DNA of 59,354 nucleotides from Actinomadura macra NBRC 14102 (GTDB lineage: Bacteria > Actinomycetota > Actinomycetes > Streptosporangiales > Streptosporangiaceae). Made by a program: the position numbers and the translations under genes. The stretch is from positions 1 to 59,354 of the forward strand of contig NZ_BCQT01000021.1 in assembly GCF_001552215.1 (NCBI RefSeq). Direction: 5' to 3'. The notes beneath the pieces are model-generated. The model ran no database searches. It worked only from the letters and a program-made list of their open reading frames with translations, and was not told the DNA's origin. This document shows, piece by piece, positions 1 through 8,065 of the stretch; position 1 is the first letter of the stretch, and every line of letters starts with the position of its first letter.

Positions 1-246
1 TAGGTTCAACGCTTCCACGTTCGGTGTCCGGCCCTCCTTTGCCAGCCCGAAGAGTTCCGCTTCGCTAGTGCCGGTGAGGTGGGCGTAGAGAGGCCGGTAG
101 ATGGAGCCGGGGGAAGCGCGGCGCAGTTTGATGGCCCACTTCTCGCGGGACCAGCGTGCGCGGCCGTGCCGGTCGCGCGGCTCTCCGCGCAGGCTGCGCG
201 GACGCGCGCCGATGATCTTTCGGGCGGCGGGCATGTCGCGACGCAC
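1..246 (-). CDS. Partial regulator-like protein, 3' end outside window
   Basis: An open frame runs without a stop from a GTG at 246 (alternative ATG at 234) to the left edge, so only about 82 N-terminal residues are visible. The translation contains WSREKWAIKLRR and, later, YRPLYAHLTGTSEAELFGL. That combination resembles the N-terminal helix-turn-helix part of large actinomycete XRE/TPR-type regulators, where a phrase like LTG-SEAELFG ends the DNA-binding segment. The family assignment is from memory and is weak, but the codon choice and sequence look coding. Confidence 0.5.
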   Translation of the reverse strand, partial: MRRDMPAARKIIGARPRSLRGEPRDRHGRARWSREKWAIKLRRASPGSIYRPLYAHLTGTSEAELFGLAKEGRTPNVEALNL

Positions 247-368
247 CTCTCGCCGGGCTTCGGGGGAAGGGGACGCCGCCTTCCCTTGGCTTTCCAGTCT
301 CCATCTGGGGAGTGGGCCCTGCCACCTGTTCACTGATAGTGACCGATTCGCCACTCTCGCCGTAGAAA

Positions 369-602
369 GTGATCATCGTGACGACGTCCCACGACATCGA
401 GCAGATCAAGGCCGAGCTTCGGGAAGAGTTCCCGGAGTGGAGCATCATCCACACGCGCGATACGGGTCGGTGGTGGGCTATGCGCGGGCCCTTGGTCCGT
501 GAGGCGATGAACGAGGACGCGAGCGTGGACGCCGATACGCCGGACGGTCTGCGAGCCAAGATCCGTGAGTTCAGGGTGACCGGTAAGGGAGACATCCGAT
601 GA
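369..602 (+). CDS. Small conserved hypothetical protein, 77 aa
   Basis: The product is a small soluble protein of 77 residues starting at GTG 369, rich in charged residues, with WSIIHTRDTGRWWAMRGP in the middle. It has no signal peptide or membrane segment and no motif I can tie to a function. Its stop overlaps the start of the next gene in an ATGATG context, so the two are almost certainly co-translated. Short proteins like this are often found next to XRE/DUF5753 regulators in actinomycetes; that link is inference. Confidence 0.6.
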   Translation: MIIVTTSHDIEQIKAELREEFPEWSIIHTRDTGRWWAMRGPLVREAMNEDASVDADTPDGLRAKIREFRVTGKGDIR

Positions 603-943
603 TGTCGACGCCATATTTGGATCAGCTCGCGCGGGTGCTGGCGACGGCGGGGTGGTCGTCGCGTCCTCGGTATGAGCAGGTTCCGGCGCTGTTGCATGTC
701 TTCTCGCCTTGCCTGCCGGCGCTGGGGGAGAGTGTTCGCGTCAAGGCGGGAGTGGGTGGGGTGCCGTGGTTCGTCGGCTCGTCGGGGGATCCGATCGGTC
801 CATGCCATGACCTTGCCGGTGCGGTGGACGAGATCGGAGCGCGGCTGGGGCCGTACGTGGCGACGGCTGCGGTGGTGAGGGAGAAGGGGGACGGGGTGCC
901 GCGTCGGCTTGTCGATCGTGTTCGCGCTGCCATGCGTGGCTGA
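599..943 (+). CDS. Hypothetical protein, 114 aa, coupled to the preceding gene
   Basis: This 114-residue soluble protein starts inside the last codons of the upstream gene (4-base overlap), which marks the pair as one operon. It contains a central segment with SVRVKAGVGGVPWFVGSSGDPIGPCHDL and a basic C-terminus, RRLVDRVRAAMRG. No catalytic motif, signal peptide or membrane helix is visible and I do not recognise the family. It ends 9 bases before the convergent UbiB-type gene. Confidence 0.55.
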   Translation: MMSTPYLDQLARVLATAGWSSRPRYEQVPALLHVFSPCLPALGESVRVKAGVGGVPWFVGSSGDPIGPCHDLAGAVDEIGARLGPYVATAAVVREKGDGVPRRLVDRVRAAMRG

Positions 944-951
944 GAGCGGGG

Positions 952-2577
952 TCAGCGGCGGAAGATGATGGCGAGGACGCGTAGCGCCAGGACTGAGCAG
1001 ACCACGAGAAGGCAGTAGCCGAAGAACTGGAAGAGGGTCACCTCCCTGGTCATGGACGGGCCTTCCTTGAGGCCGAGCAGCATCACCGCCATGATCCCGG
1101 CCGTGGACGCGAGGATCGTGAGCAGCACCTGCTGGAGGAGGCCGGTGACCGTGCGCCGGTCGCGGTCGTCGCTGAACAGGCGGACGTTCAGGGTCAGGCG
1201 GCCGGCCTCGGCGGCGGCGGTGATGCGGTCCAGACGGCGGGGGAGGCGGCGCAGCGTCGGGAGGAGGGCGGTCAACTCGTTGGTCGCGGCGTCCTGGAGG
1301 GAGCCGGGGCGGAGCCGTTCCCGCAGGTACGTTTCGCCGAACGCCCGCGCTTCGGTGACGATGCCGAAGCCCGGCGCCAGGTCGGTGAGGCCGCCCTCCA
1401 GGGTCGCGAGCGCGCGGAAGACCGCGGCGATCTCGGCGGGAACGGCCAGGTCGTACCGGGCCACCAGGCGGAGAAGGTCGGTGAACATCGTCATGTCGGG
1501 GGTGGTCCCGGCGCCCAGATGGCGGGTCATGAACGCGCCGAGCGCGCGGACGAGGCCCTGTTCGTCCAGTTCGTCCGGCCGGGCGAGGACCTCCAGGAAC
1601 GCGTCCGCGACCGCCATAGGGTCGGCGCGGTTCAGGGCGAGGAGCATCCGCTGGAGCGAGGCCCGCAGCTCGGTGTCGAGGCGTCCGACGGAGCCGAAGT
1701 CGATGAGGCCGAGACGGCCGTCGTCGAGCAGCAGGACGTTGCCGGGATGCGGGTCGGCGTGGAAGATCCCGTCCAAGACGATCTGCCGGAGGACGGTGTC
1801 GAGCAGGACGTGCGCCAGTCGCCCGCGGTCCAGGCCGCGGGCGTCGATCGACGGTCCCGCCTGGCTGAGCGCGGTGCCGGACAGGCGTTGCATCACCGGG
1901 ACGCGGCCGGTGCACAGGTCCTCGTGCGGGTGCGGGATGCGGACGTCCGACCCGCGGGCCGTCGCGGCGGCCGCGACGGAGGCCATGTTCCGTGTCTCGA
2001 CGCGGAAGTCGAGTTCCTCGCGCAGTGCGGCGGCGAAACCGTCCGCGAGATCGACCACGCCGAGGGAGCGCGCCCAGGCGGCGCGGGAGTGCAGGGTGCG
2101 CGCGAGCCGTCCGACGATGTCCAGGTCGCGTTCGACCAGGGCGCGGATGCCCGGCCGCTGGATCTTGACGACGACCTCCTCCCCGGAGGTGAGTCGGGCG
2201 GTGTGCACCTGCGCGACCGATGCGGCCGCGAGCGGGACGCGGTCGAACTCGGCGAAGACGTCCTCGGGTGAGGCGCCCAGTTCGTCGCGGATGATCTGTT
2301 CGATGTCCGGCCATGGGACGGGTGCGGCGCGGTCCTGGAGGCGTCCGAGTTCGGTGACGAACTCCGGCGGCAGGACGTCCCGCCGCGTCGACAGCACCTG
2401 GCCGAGTTTGACGAACGCGACGCCGCCCTCCTCCAGCGCCGAGGTCAGCGACCGCGCGAGCCGGGCCCGGCCCGCCGGGGTGCTCGGCCCGCGCCGGGCA
2501 CGTCCGCGCAGGTAGGGGCCGAGGCCGCGGCGCAGGAACACGAACGTGATCTGCCAGTACCGGCGGGTTCGTGCCAT
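952..2577 (-). CDS. ABC1/UbiB (AarF) family atypical protein kinase
   Basis: The 541-residue product has the UbiB signatures in order. These are a KLGQ-type motif (FVKLGQVLSTR, about residue 56), an Ala-rich loop (LAAASVAQVHTA), a nucleotide-site lysine (VVVKIQRPG), HADPHPGN and DFGS. Two hydrophobic helices close the C-terminus. Members of the family are ATP-dependent membrane-associated proteins linked to isoprenoid-quinone metabolism. The ATG at 2577 has no clear ribosome binding site. A different frame just upstream (about 2677-2590) encodes a plausible N-terminal membrane helix containing GTLVSTLIMAYGARRLL, so the native protein may begin further upstream with a frameshift near 2590-2600, either real or an assembly error. 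Confidence 0.85.
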   Translation of the reverse strand: MARTRRYWQITFVFLRRGLGPYLRGRARRGPSTPAGRARLARSLTSALEEGGVAFVKLGQVLSTRRDVLPPEFVTELGRLQDRAAPVPWPDIEQIIRDELGASPEDVFAEFDRVPLAAASVAQVHTARLTSGEEVVVKIQRPGIRALVERDLDIVGRLARTLHSRAAWARSLGVVDLADGFAAALREELDFRVETRNMASVAAAATARGSDVRIPHPHEDLCTGRVPVMQRLSGTALSQAGPSIDARGLDRGRLAHVLLDTVLRQIVLDGIFHADPHPGNVLLLDDGRLGLIDFGSVGRLDTELRASLQRMLLALNRADPMAVADAFLEVLARPDELDEQGLVRALGAFMTRHLGAGTTPDMTMFTDLLRLVARYDLAVPAEIAAVFRALATLEGGLTDLAPGFGIVTEARAFGETYLRERLRPGSLQDAATNELTALLPTLRRLPRRLDRITAAAEAGRLTLNVRLFSDDRDRRTVTGLLQQVLLTILASTAGIMAVMLLGLKEGPSMTREVTLFQFFGYCLLVVCSVLALRVLAIIFRR

Positions 2578-2805
2578 CCGGGAGCGGACGCTGCCGAACC
2601 AGTACAGCGGCGACGGGGGCGTTGAGCAGCCGCCGCGCGCCGTACGCCATGATCAGCGTGCTGACGAGGGTGCCCACGGCGAAGGCGAGGAGGGCCGGGA
2701 GGGTCGTGACTGCACCCGGCGAGCATAAGAACGCAGGTCACGCCGTACCTCCCCCGGCCGAGGGAGCCCGCGACGGCCGCCGATCACCCGTGCGGTGACA
2801 CGCGG

Positions 2806-3672
2806 TCAGAACTCGGTGAGCAGGTCTTTGAGGAACGCGGCGGTGCGAGACGGGCGGCACGCGCGGATGGACAGCAGGTCCATGACCTCCTGGTAGCGGG
2901 TCGCCTCGGGGCCGTAGGGGTAGCGCGCGCCGGTGAGCTGTTCGAGGTAGATGACGTCATCGAGGTCGTGCGCGGCGAAACGGACGATCGAGATCGGGCC
3001 GCCCAGCGCGAGGTGCCCGCCCGCCGCGAACGGCAGGACCTGCACGTTCACGTTGTTCATGCCTTCCGCGACCGCGATCAGATGCTCGATCTGGCCGCGC
3101 ATCGTCTCGGGGCCGCCGATCGGGCGCCGCAGCGCCGCCTCGTCGATGATCGCCCACATCGTCGCGGGGGCGACCGGCCGGAACAGGATCTCCTGCCGGG
3201 TCATCCGGAGGGTGAGCCGCCGGTCGAGGCCGTCGTGCTGCGCGTCGTGGTACTCCAGGCCGATGACGGCCCGCGCGTAGTCGCGCGTCTGGAGCAGGCC
3301 GGGGATGTACTGCACCTCGTAACCGCGGATCGCGGTGGCCGACTGCTCCAGCCCGAGGTACTGCTCGAACCAGCTCGGCACGACGTCGCCGTACGCCTGC
3401 CACCAGCCCGGTTCTTTCGACTGCCGGACGAGCTCCAGTAGGCCCGCGCGTTCGTCGGCGTCGTTCACGCCGTACAGGTCGAGAAGATCGCGGACGTCAC
3501 GGGCCTTGAAGCCGTGCCGTCCGAGTTCCAACCGGCTCATCTTGGACGCCGAGCCGCGGATCGCCGCCCCGGCCTGCATGCGCCCGATTCCCCTCTCCTC
3601 CCGCAGCCGTCGCAGTCGCGCGCCGATCTGCATGCGCAGTGCCGTGGGCCCGGCCTGCCGATTGTCCAGCAC
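2806..3672 (-). CDS. XRE-family regulator with C-terminal DUF5753
   Basis: The product has an N-terminal helix-turn-helix of about residues 10-65 (QIGARLRRLREERGI, then SASKMSRLELGRHG). A DUF5753-type domain fills the rest and includes the typical WFEQYLGLEQSATAIRGYE and IPGLLQTRDYARAV segments. Members of this abundant actinomycete family are DNA-binding regulators, often paired with a small DUF397 protein; no DUF397 gene is next to this one. I chose the GTG at 3672, whose product begins LDNRQAGPTALRMQIG, as is common in the family. A longer start at 3717 is also open. Confidence 0.85.
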   Translation of the reverse strand: MLDNRQAGPTALRMQIGARLRRLREERGIGRMQAGAAIRGSASKMSRLELGRHGFKARDVRDLLDLYGVNDADERAGLLELVRQSKEPGWWQAYGDVVPSWFEQYLGLEQSATAIRGYEVQYIPGLLQTRDYARAVIGLEYHDAQHDGLDRRLTLRMTRQEILFRPVAPATMWAIIDEAALRRPIGGPETMRGQIEHLIAVAEGMNNVNVQVLPFAAGGHLALGGPISIVRFAAHDLDDVIYLEQLTGARYPYGPEATRYQEVMDLLSIRACRPSRTAAFLKDLLTEF

Positions 3673-3810
3673 AAGATCTCCAGCGTCTCGTTCCTGACAA
3701 CCCTCGGAGCTTCTCATAGCTAAAGGTGCGTGCGCAGGGATCCGTGAGACAGAGATATGTAACTTGCATTCTCCGGGTCCCGGTTCGGGGACCGTTCCGA
3801 TTTCGGCGCC

Positions 3811-4884
3811 CTAACGCGGCGGGACGAGGAGGTCGAGATCGGCCCGGGTGACCCGGGCCCGCTCGGCCAGCCGGTCGCGGTCGGTGCCGGCCTCGCCCAC
3901 GAGCTCCACCGCTCTGGTCAGCATCGTCGGCTGTTCCAGCGCCCTGACCTGCCCGGGTTCCTGCCGCCGCCACCCTCGGGAGCTCATCGCGCTCATCGCG
4001 TTGCGGTACGCGCCTTCTTTCATGATCCCCAGCGTGCGTGCCCGGTACAGCAGCGCGGCCATGCTGACATCCCACGTGTTCTTCAGCGCGGAGAGGCGGT
4101 CCCAATCGGGGATTCCGGGCAATTCCTGGGCGATGTCCTGCTCCGGCATCAGGAATTCCGCTGCGAACCGGTGTGCCTGATCTTCGACGATCCTGCCGCC
4201 GGGCTCCGCGTCGGCGTGCATCACCAGATGCCCCAGTTCGTGCGCTCCATCGAATCGGTTCCGCCAATAATCGCCTTTTGCCGGGTTGAAGAACACCATT
4301 GGACGCGGATGGACGCCCACGCTGAACGCGTCGACCCGCTCGGCCGCGTCCGGCAGGACGAGCACGATCACTCCCCGTGCCTCCAGCAGCCGCACCATGT
4401 GGGGCACCGGGCCCGGCTCGTCGAGCAGTGCCTTCCGCGTGACCCTCGCCGCCTCCACCGGGCCGCTCCCGGCGATCTCGTCCGGTGGCACGGAGTACTC
4501 CGGCAGGTCGACGGACGGGAAGTCGACGAGATCCTCCAGGGTCGCCACCACGTCGATGGCGATCCGCCCGTAGGCGAGGGCCTGGTCGCGCTCGATCTGC
4601 GTCGTCGACCTCAGTGACCGAAAATGGGCCCCGTCCATGGACACCGGACTACGCCCCGGCCGGAAGAACTCCACCGGCACGCCCAGCGCGATGGCCAGCC
4701 GCGACAGCGTCCCGTCCGACGGGCGGTGCACGCCGGCCTCGTACTGCCCGATCGCCTTCGGTGTCGTCCCGACGCTCTGCGCCAGCTGGTTCTTGCGCAG
4801 CCCCCTGAGCCGCCGGGCCAGCGTCAGCCGCTCGCAGTCGAACAGCAGCCCGGCGGCCCGCCGGGCCATCCGATCATCGTCCAC
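3811..4884 (-). CDS. XRE helix-turn-helix fused to ImmA/IrrE-type metalloprotease
   Basis: This 357-residue protein has an N-terminal XRE domain (residues about 20-75) and a C-terminal ImmA/IrrE-like zinc peptidase domain. The metal motif HELGH lies at residues 215-219, followed by a downstream AAEFLMPE segment typical of the family. Such proteins cleave or sense a partner regulator in phage immunity, stress and toxin-antitoxin settings. The GTG start overlaps the TAG stop of the upstream gene (TAGTG), so the pair is translationally coupled. All three metal/catalytic residues of HExxH are intact, so activity is plausible; the substrate is unknown. Confidence 0.85.
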   Translation of the reverse strand: MDDDRMARRAAGLLFDCERLTLARRLRGLRKNQLAQSVGTTPKAIGQYEAGVHRPSDGTLSRLAIALGVPVEFFRPGRSPVSMDGAHFRSLRSTTQIERDQALAYGRIAIDVVATLEDLVDFPSVDLPEYSVPPDEIAGSGPVEAARVTRKALLDEPGPVPHMVRLLEARGVIVLVLPDAAERVDAFSVGVHPRPMVFFNPAKGDYWRNRFDGAHELGHLVMHADAEPGGRIVEDQAHRFAAEFLMPEQDIAQELPGIPDWDRLSALKNTWDVSMAALLYRARTLGIMKEGAYRNAMSAMSSRGWRRQEPGQVRALEQPTMLTRAVELVGEAGTDRDRLAERARVTRADLDLLVPPR

Positions 4885-5549
4885 TAAGCCGTTTCAGTGC
4901 TCGTCTCTGTTCGGAGCCGCATGGGCACATCGGCCTCATCGCTCCACAGCGGCAATGTCCGCTCGACGAGCTTACGACGTGGATCACGTCCGAGCGCCTC
5001 GTCACTCAGCTCCCGTACCCAGTGCCAGGCCGTCCCGCCGTCCGCGTTCCACCTGGGCCGCCCCAGGAAGAGCTCCATTTCCAGCGGCTCTTCGCTGGCG
5101 CTGTGGGCCAGCACCAGCGTCAACACCCCGGGCGTGTCGCGTGCGATCCCGAGGTCCAGCGCCAGCTGCGGGTCTTCGCTGTACCCCTGCCGCGCCACGG
5201 ACTGCTTGGTCGGACTGTCGCGATCCCACCGGACGGCCCGGACGGCACCGAACTCGTGGCGCTTCGTCAGCATCCGGTACGGCCCGTACCGCCATCCCGG
5301 CGAGCCGTTCAGGTCGTCCCGGAAGACCCGGTCGTCGCCTTCGAAGATCCGGTCGATCTGCGACTCCAGCACGTCGAAGGCCCCGACCCCGAACGACCGC
5401 TCCTTGAACCCCGCCGCCCTGCTCAACCCCCCGAACACCGCCAGCGTGGCCTCGCGATGCGCCTCCTTCACGGCATGCAGGAAGCCGGCCGCATGTAGCT
5501 CGCCCCAAACCCTGCGTTCCTCCACGGCCCCCACGCTAGCGACCGCCAC
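4884..5549 (-). CDS. Unknown protein coupled to XRE-ImmA
   Basis: I take GTG 5549 as the start (about 221 residues, beginning VAVASVGAVEERRVW); the frame stays open further upstream but overlaps the neighbouring lipoprotein gene. The protein is soluble, with segments such as WRYGPYRMLTKRHEFGAVRAV and LEMELFLGRPRWNADGG. No known motif is recognised. Its stop codon overlaps the start of the XRE-ImmA gene, a layout typical of a regulated effector and its HTH-protease controller. It could be the toxin, cargo or phage-linked partner, but this is inference from position only. Confidence 0.7.
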   Translation of the reverse strand: MAVASVGAVEERRVWGELHAAGFLHAVKEAHREATLAVFGGLSRAAGFKERSFGVGAFDVLESQIDRIFEGDDRVFRDDLNGSPGWRYGPYRMLTKRHEFGAVRAVRWDRDSPTKQSVARQGYSEDPQLALDLGIARDTPGVLTLVLAHSASEEPLEMELFLGRPRWNADGGTAWHWVRELSDEALGRDPRRKLVERTLPLWSDEADVPMRLRTETSTETA

Positions 5550-5581
5550 CGACAGAGTGTCCGCCGCGATCCCGGCCCGGC

Positions 5582-6385
5582 TCAGAAGCAGCCTTCGAAC
5601 TCGGGCACCGAGGTGGTGAGCGCGAGGTTGGACGCGCCGAACCACCTGTGCAGCAGCCGCGCGGCCGTCCCGTCCTGGTACATCAGGGTCAGAGCCCGGT
5701 TGACCTTCTCGCACCCGTCCACGTCGCCGCTGCGCAACCCGACGCCGTACCGCTCGTCGGTGAAGGGCACATTCATGATCTTCACCCGGTTCCGGAACCG
5801 GGTCGCGAAGCCGGCGAGCACGAGATCACCGGTCGACACGGCATCGACGCCACCGTTGAGCAGCTTGCGGACGCAGTCGCTGTAGGACGGCGACGGGACG
5901 AGCCGTGGCTTGATCCCCAGACCGGTCACCACACGCTCTGTCGAGACCGACCCGCTGGCCTGGCACATGCGGCGTCCCGCCAGGTCCCGCACATTCTGTA
6001 CGCCGTTCTCCTCTTGGCGCACCATGATGTCCTGATGGGCGACGTAATAGGGCCCACCGAAAGTGACGAGCTTGGCACGGTCAGGCGTAATCGAGTAGGA
6101 GGCCAGAACCAGGTCTACGGAGTGGTCATTCAGCAAATCTTCCCGATTGGCGGACGTCACCGTCCTGAACGTGACCCTGGTGGCCCCCACCTGCTTGGCG
6201 ATGTAGGACCCCACATCGACTTCGAAGCCGCGGTACGTCCCCTTTTCCAGCAGTGCCAGCCCCGGCTGGTCGGCCTTGACCCCGATCACAAGCGTGTCCT
6301 TGCCGGAGACCGATGCCGTGGCCGCCGTGCATCCGGTGAGCCCCAGGCATGCCACCGCCACACCACGAGCGAATGCGCTGTTCAC
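5582..6385 (-). CDS. Extracellular solute-binding lipoprotein, family 3
   Basis: The 267-residue product starts at GTG 6385 with a lipoprotein signal peptide, and LTGC is the lipobox (Cys at residue 19). The mature part is a type-3 (amino-acid-type) periplasmic binding protein fold, with GFEVDVGSYIAKQVGA and a central LVLASYSITPDRAKLVTFGGPYY hinge region. Such proteins deliver ligand to an ABC importer, but no permease or ATPase gene is adjacent, so this may be an orphan receptor. It ends 33 bases before the coupled unknown/XRE-ImmA pair on the same strand. Confidence 0.85.
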   Translation of the reverse strand: MNSAFARGVAVACLGLTGCTAATASVSGKDTLVIGVKADQPGLALLEKGTYRGFEVDVGSYIAKQVGATRVTFRTVTSANREDLLNDHSVDLVLASYSITPDRAKLVTFGGPYYVAHQDIMVRQEENGVQNVRDLAGRRMCQASGSVSTERVVTGLGIKPRLVPSPSYSDCVRKLLNGGVDAVSTGDLVLAGFATRFRNRVKIMNVPFTDERYGVGLRSGDVDGCEKVNRALTLMYQDGTAARLLHRWFGASNLALTTSVPEFEGCF

Positions 6386-6478
6386 GCGCCACAGCTACCA
6401 ACCGAAAACGACCCGAAGGTGAACATCTGGAAACGCCCGAACAGCTAGACTCGCCATAGTTTCCGGCAATCGGCGGGG

Positions 6479-6805
6479 TTACTTGGGGCTGACCGGCTTG
6501 AGGGGAGTGGCCTTGCCTTCGGCTACCAGACGTTCGTGTTGCTGCCACCCCTGGAGCCACTTCCAGCCGGAGCCGAGGGCGGCGGTCATGGCGGCGATCA
6601 TGAAGGTGGTGAGCTGGGCCTCGTCGAGGTGGGCACCGGGGACGACCTGGGCGACCAGACCGGCGAACCAGCCGGCGGCGACGACGAAGACCGGGGTGAA
6701 CAGCGCCACGAAGCGGCCCAGTTTCGACGCCTCGGACTCCGGGGCTTGGACTGTCGCGTTCTCCGCAGGTTCCGACACCGGGATCACCCGTCCTTTCTTC
6801 CGCAC
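6479..6805 (-). CDS. Small membrane protein, holin-like appearance
   Basis: The product is about 108 residues (or 99 from a second GTG at 6778), with a polar N-terminus and two hydrophobic helices (ALFTPVFVVAAGWFAGLVAQV and a second around FMIAAMTAALGSGW). A basic C-terminal tail follows. The two-helix hairpin with charged tail is holin-like, but no endolysin or phage genes are adjacent, so a holin role is only a possibility. A GGAC-type ribosome binding site precedes an internal GTG, which makes the exact start uncertain. Confidence 0.6.
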   Translation of the reverse strand: MRKKGRVIPVSEPAENATVQAPESEASKLGRFVALFTPVFVVAAGWFAGLVAQVVPGAHLDEAQLTTFMIAAMTAALGSGWKWLQGWQQHERLVAEGKATPLKPVSPK

Positions 6806-6918
6806 TCAAGAGTGACGCGGGACGCGACTGTCCGCACGCGTGCGACCACCATCGGTCAGGTTACGGTGGCGCGGAAGTGCCGGGAGGGAAAGGGATGGAT
6901 TCCTGCTGCTGGCGTCGG

Positions 6919-7323
6919 TCACGGGGGACAGGCGCGGCCGGAGTACGGGGTGGCCGATACCGCCTTCCAGTGCTTGTGGGACGGGGCGCTGAAGTGGATC
7001 CGCAGGCAGTCGCCGCCTCGGGCGGCCCGGCGCAGCGACTTGATCAGTTTTTGGCCGAGGAGGGTTCCGGTCACCTCGCACACGATCTGCATGGGCAGCG
7101 CGTGGGTGAGGAGCTCGCAGGCCACGTGGCCCGTCGCGGTGACGATGGCACCTCCGGCGCCGCCGTCGCCTAATCGGTTGGCTTGGCGTCGCGTCGCCGC
7201 CCGGCCGATCGTGATGTCGCACGATTTCGCCGAACACTGGGTGGACGGGTGGACCGGTTCGCACTTGGCGGCAAGGCAGGTGCTCAGGCTCAGCGTGAGG
7301 ACGGCCGCGGTGATGGGGCGCAC
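6919..7323 (-). CDS. Secreted cysteine-containing hypothetical protein
   Basis: The 134-residue product starts at GTG 7323 with a hydrophobic signal segment (ITAAVLTLSLSTCLAA). It then has several cysteines (CEPVHPSTQCSAKSCDI, ACELL, VCEV, DCLRI, RAC), suggesting a disulfide-stabilised secreted protein. No lipobox matches the consensus. It lies at the outer end of the lantibiotic regulatory gene group on the same strand as the LuxR gene. An accessory or immunity role is possible but is inference from position. Confidence 0.55.
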   Translation of the reverse strand: MRPITAAVLTLSLSTCLAAKCEPVHPSTQCSAKSCDITIGRAATRRQANRLGDGGAGGAIVTATGHVACELLTHALPMQIVCEVTGTLLGQKLIKSLRRAARGGDCLRIHFSAPSHKHWKAVSATPYSGRACPP

Positions 7324-7327
7324 CGCT

Positions 7328-7396
7328 TCAGGTCACCATGTTCGGACGGGAATGGACGGTTGCTTGCTGGTTCGGGATGGGTTGTCCGATCGGCAT
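7328..7396 (-). CDS. Possible 22-aa peptide between the regulator and secreted protein genes
   Basis: An ATG at 7396 follows a strong ribosome binding site (AGGGAGGA, 7 bases upstream) and opens a 22-codon frame. The peptide begins MPIGQPIPNQQ and ends RPNMVT, with its stop 4 bases before the GTG of the 134-residue gene. It could be a leader peptide coupling translation of the next gene, or a real small protein. The good Shine-Dalgarno site is the main support. Confidence 0.35.
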   Translation of the reverse strand: MPIGQPIPNQQATVHSRPNMVT

Positions 7397-7409
7397 GGCG
7401 AGGTCCTCC

Positions 7410-8006
7410 CTAGGTGACGTCCTGACGGGAGCGGGCGACATGGGCGCGGAGTTGGTTCCGCCCGCGGACGCCCAGCCGCGAGTAGAGGGAGCGCAGCCTG
7501 CGGTACATCGAGCGCTCGGAGCAGTAGAAGTGCTTCGAGATCTCGGCGACGGTGGCCGTTCCGCAGAGCAGGCGGATCAGTTCTTCGTCTTCGTCTTCGC
7601 TGGTCGGCGCCGATGTGGGGCCGCGGGTCAGGTACGTGCCGGCGAGAGTCAAGAGGACATCCTTGTAGCACTGTGTCGGCAGGAGCATGTTGAGCACCCA
7701 GGTCGCGCCGTGGTGAATGGCACGGTGCGTCTGGTGCCCGGTCAGGTCGCGGACGACGCCGAGGACGGCGACGCCGGGATGTTCGTCGGTCAGTTCGTGC
7801 AGCCGCCGGGCGTTCACCTCGGTGAAGACGGGGAGCACCACCAGCGGCGGCCGGTCTCGGCGGACGGCGGACGGCACGTCGCCGGTGAAGGCGCAGCGGA
7901 CGCCGAGCCCGTCCAACCAGGACGTATAGGGCTCGAACTGGTCGCCGAGGCTGTCACAGATCACCATGACGCCGGCCGTCCGGCTCATCAGGCGGAGTTC
8001 TCCCAC
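7410..8006 (-). CDS. LuxR-type regulator of the lantibiotic cluster (MibR-like position)
   Basis: The 198-residue protein has a degenerate receiver-like N-terminus (VMVICDSLGDQFEPYTSWL, then GVAVLGVVRDLTGHQ) and a C-terminal LuxR helix-turn-helix. The HTH reads TVAEISKHFYCSERSMYRRLRSLYSRLGV. No clear phosphoacceptor pocket is preserved, so activation may not be by phosphorylation. It sits beside an ECF sigma factor and anti-sigma gene, as mibR does in the microbisporicin cluster, where the regulator drives the biosynthetic operon (known from that system; role here inferred). The start is GTG 8006, with ATG 7988 as an alternative. An ECF-type promoter lies directly upstream. Confidence 0.8.
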   Translation of the reverse strand: MGELRLMSRTAGVMVICDSLGDQFEPYTSWLDGLGVRCAFTGDVPSAVRRDRPPLVVLPVFTEVNARRLHELTDEHPGVAVLGVVRDLTGHQTHRAIHHGATWVLNMLLPTQCYKDVLLTLAGTYLTRGPTSAPTSEDEDEELIRLLCGTATVAEISKHFYCSERSMYRRLRSLYSRLGVRGRNQLRAHVARSRQDVT

Positions 8007-8040
8007 CGCGCCTCCCTCGGGTCGCTCTTACGGGTAGTAC

Positions 8041-8065
8041 GTAGCGACTAGGGGGGCTTGGGTTC
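8041..8065 (-). promoter_or_regulatory. ECF-type promoter GAACC-N15-GCTAC for the LuxR gene
   Basis: On the minus strand GAACC (8065-8061) is followed after exactly 15 bases by GCTAC (8045-8041). This matches the promoter pattern I recall for the cluster-specific ECF sigma factors of microbisporicin and planosporicin. It lies 35 bases upstream of the regulator start and overlaps the stop codon of the anti-sigma gene, so it would give the LuxR gene its own sigma-dependent transcript. Confidence 0.7.

Noticed and set aside
65..2677. A very long open frame on the minus strand overlapping the UbiB gene
   Set aside because: Its translation is Arg/Pro/Gly low-complexity, a shadow of the UbiB frame in GC-rich DNA; only its first 28 codons look like real protein and are discussed as a possible frameshift.
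6479..6805. Phage holin
   Set aside because: Two-helix topology fits, but there is no lysin, phage structural gene or other prophage sign adjacent, so only small membrane protein is called.
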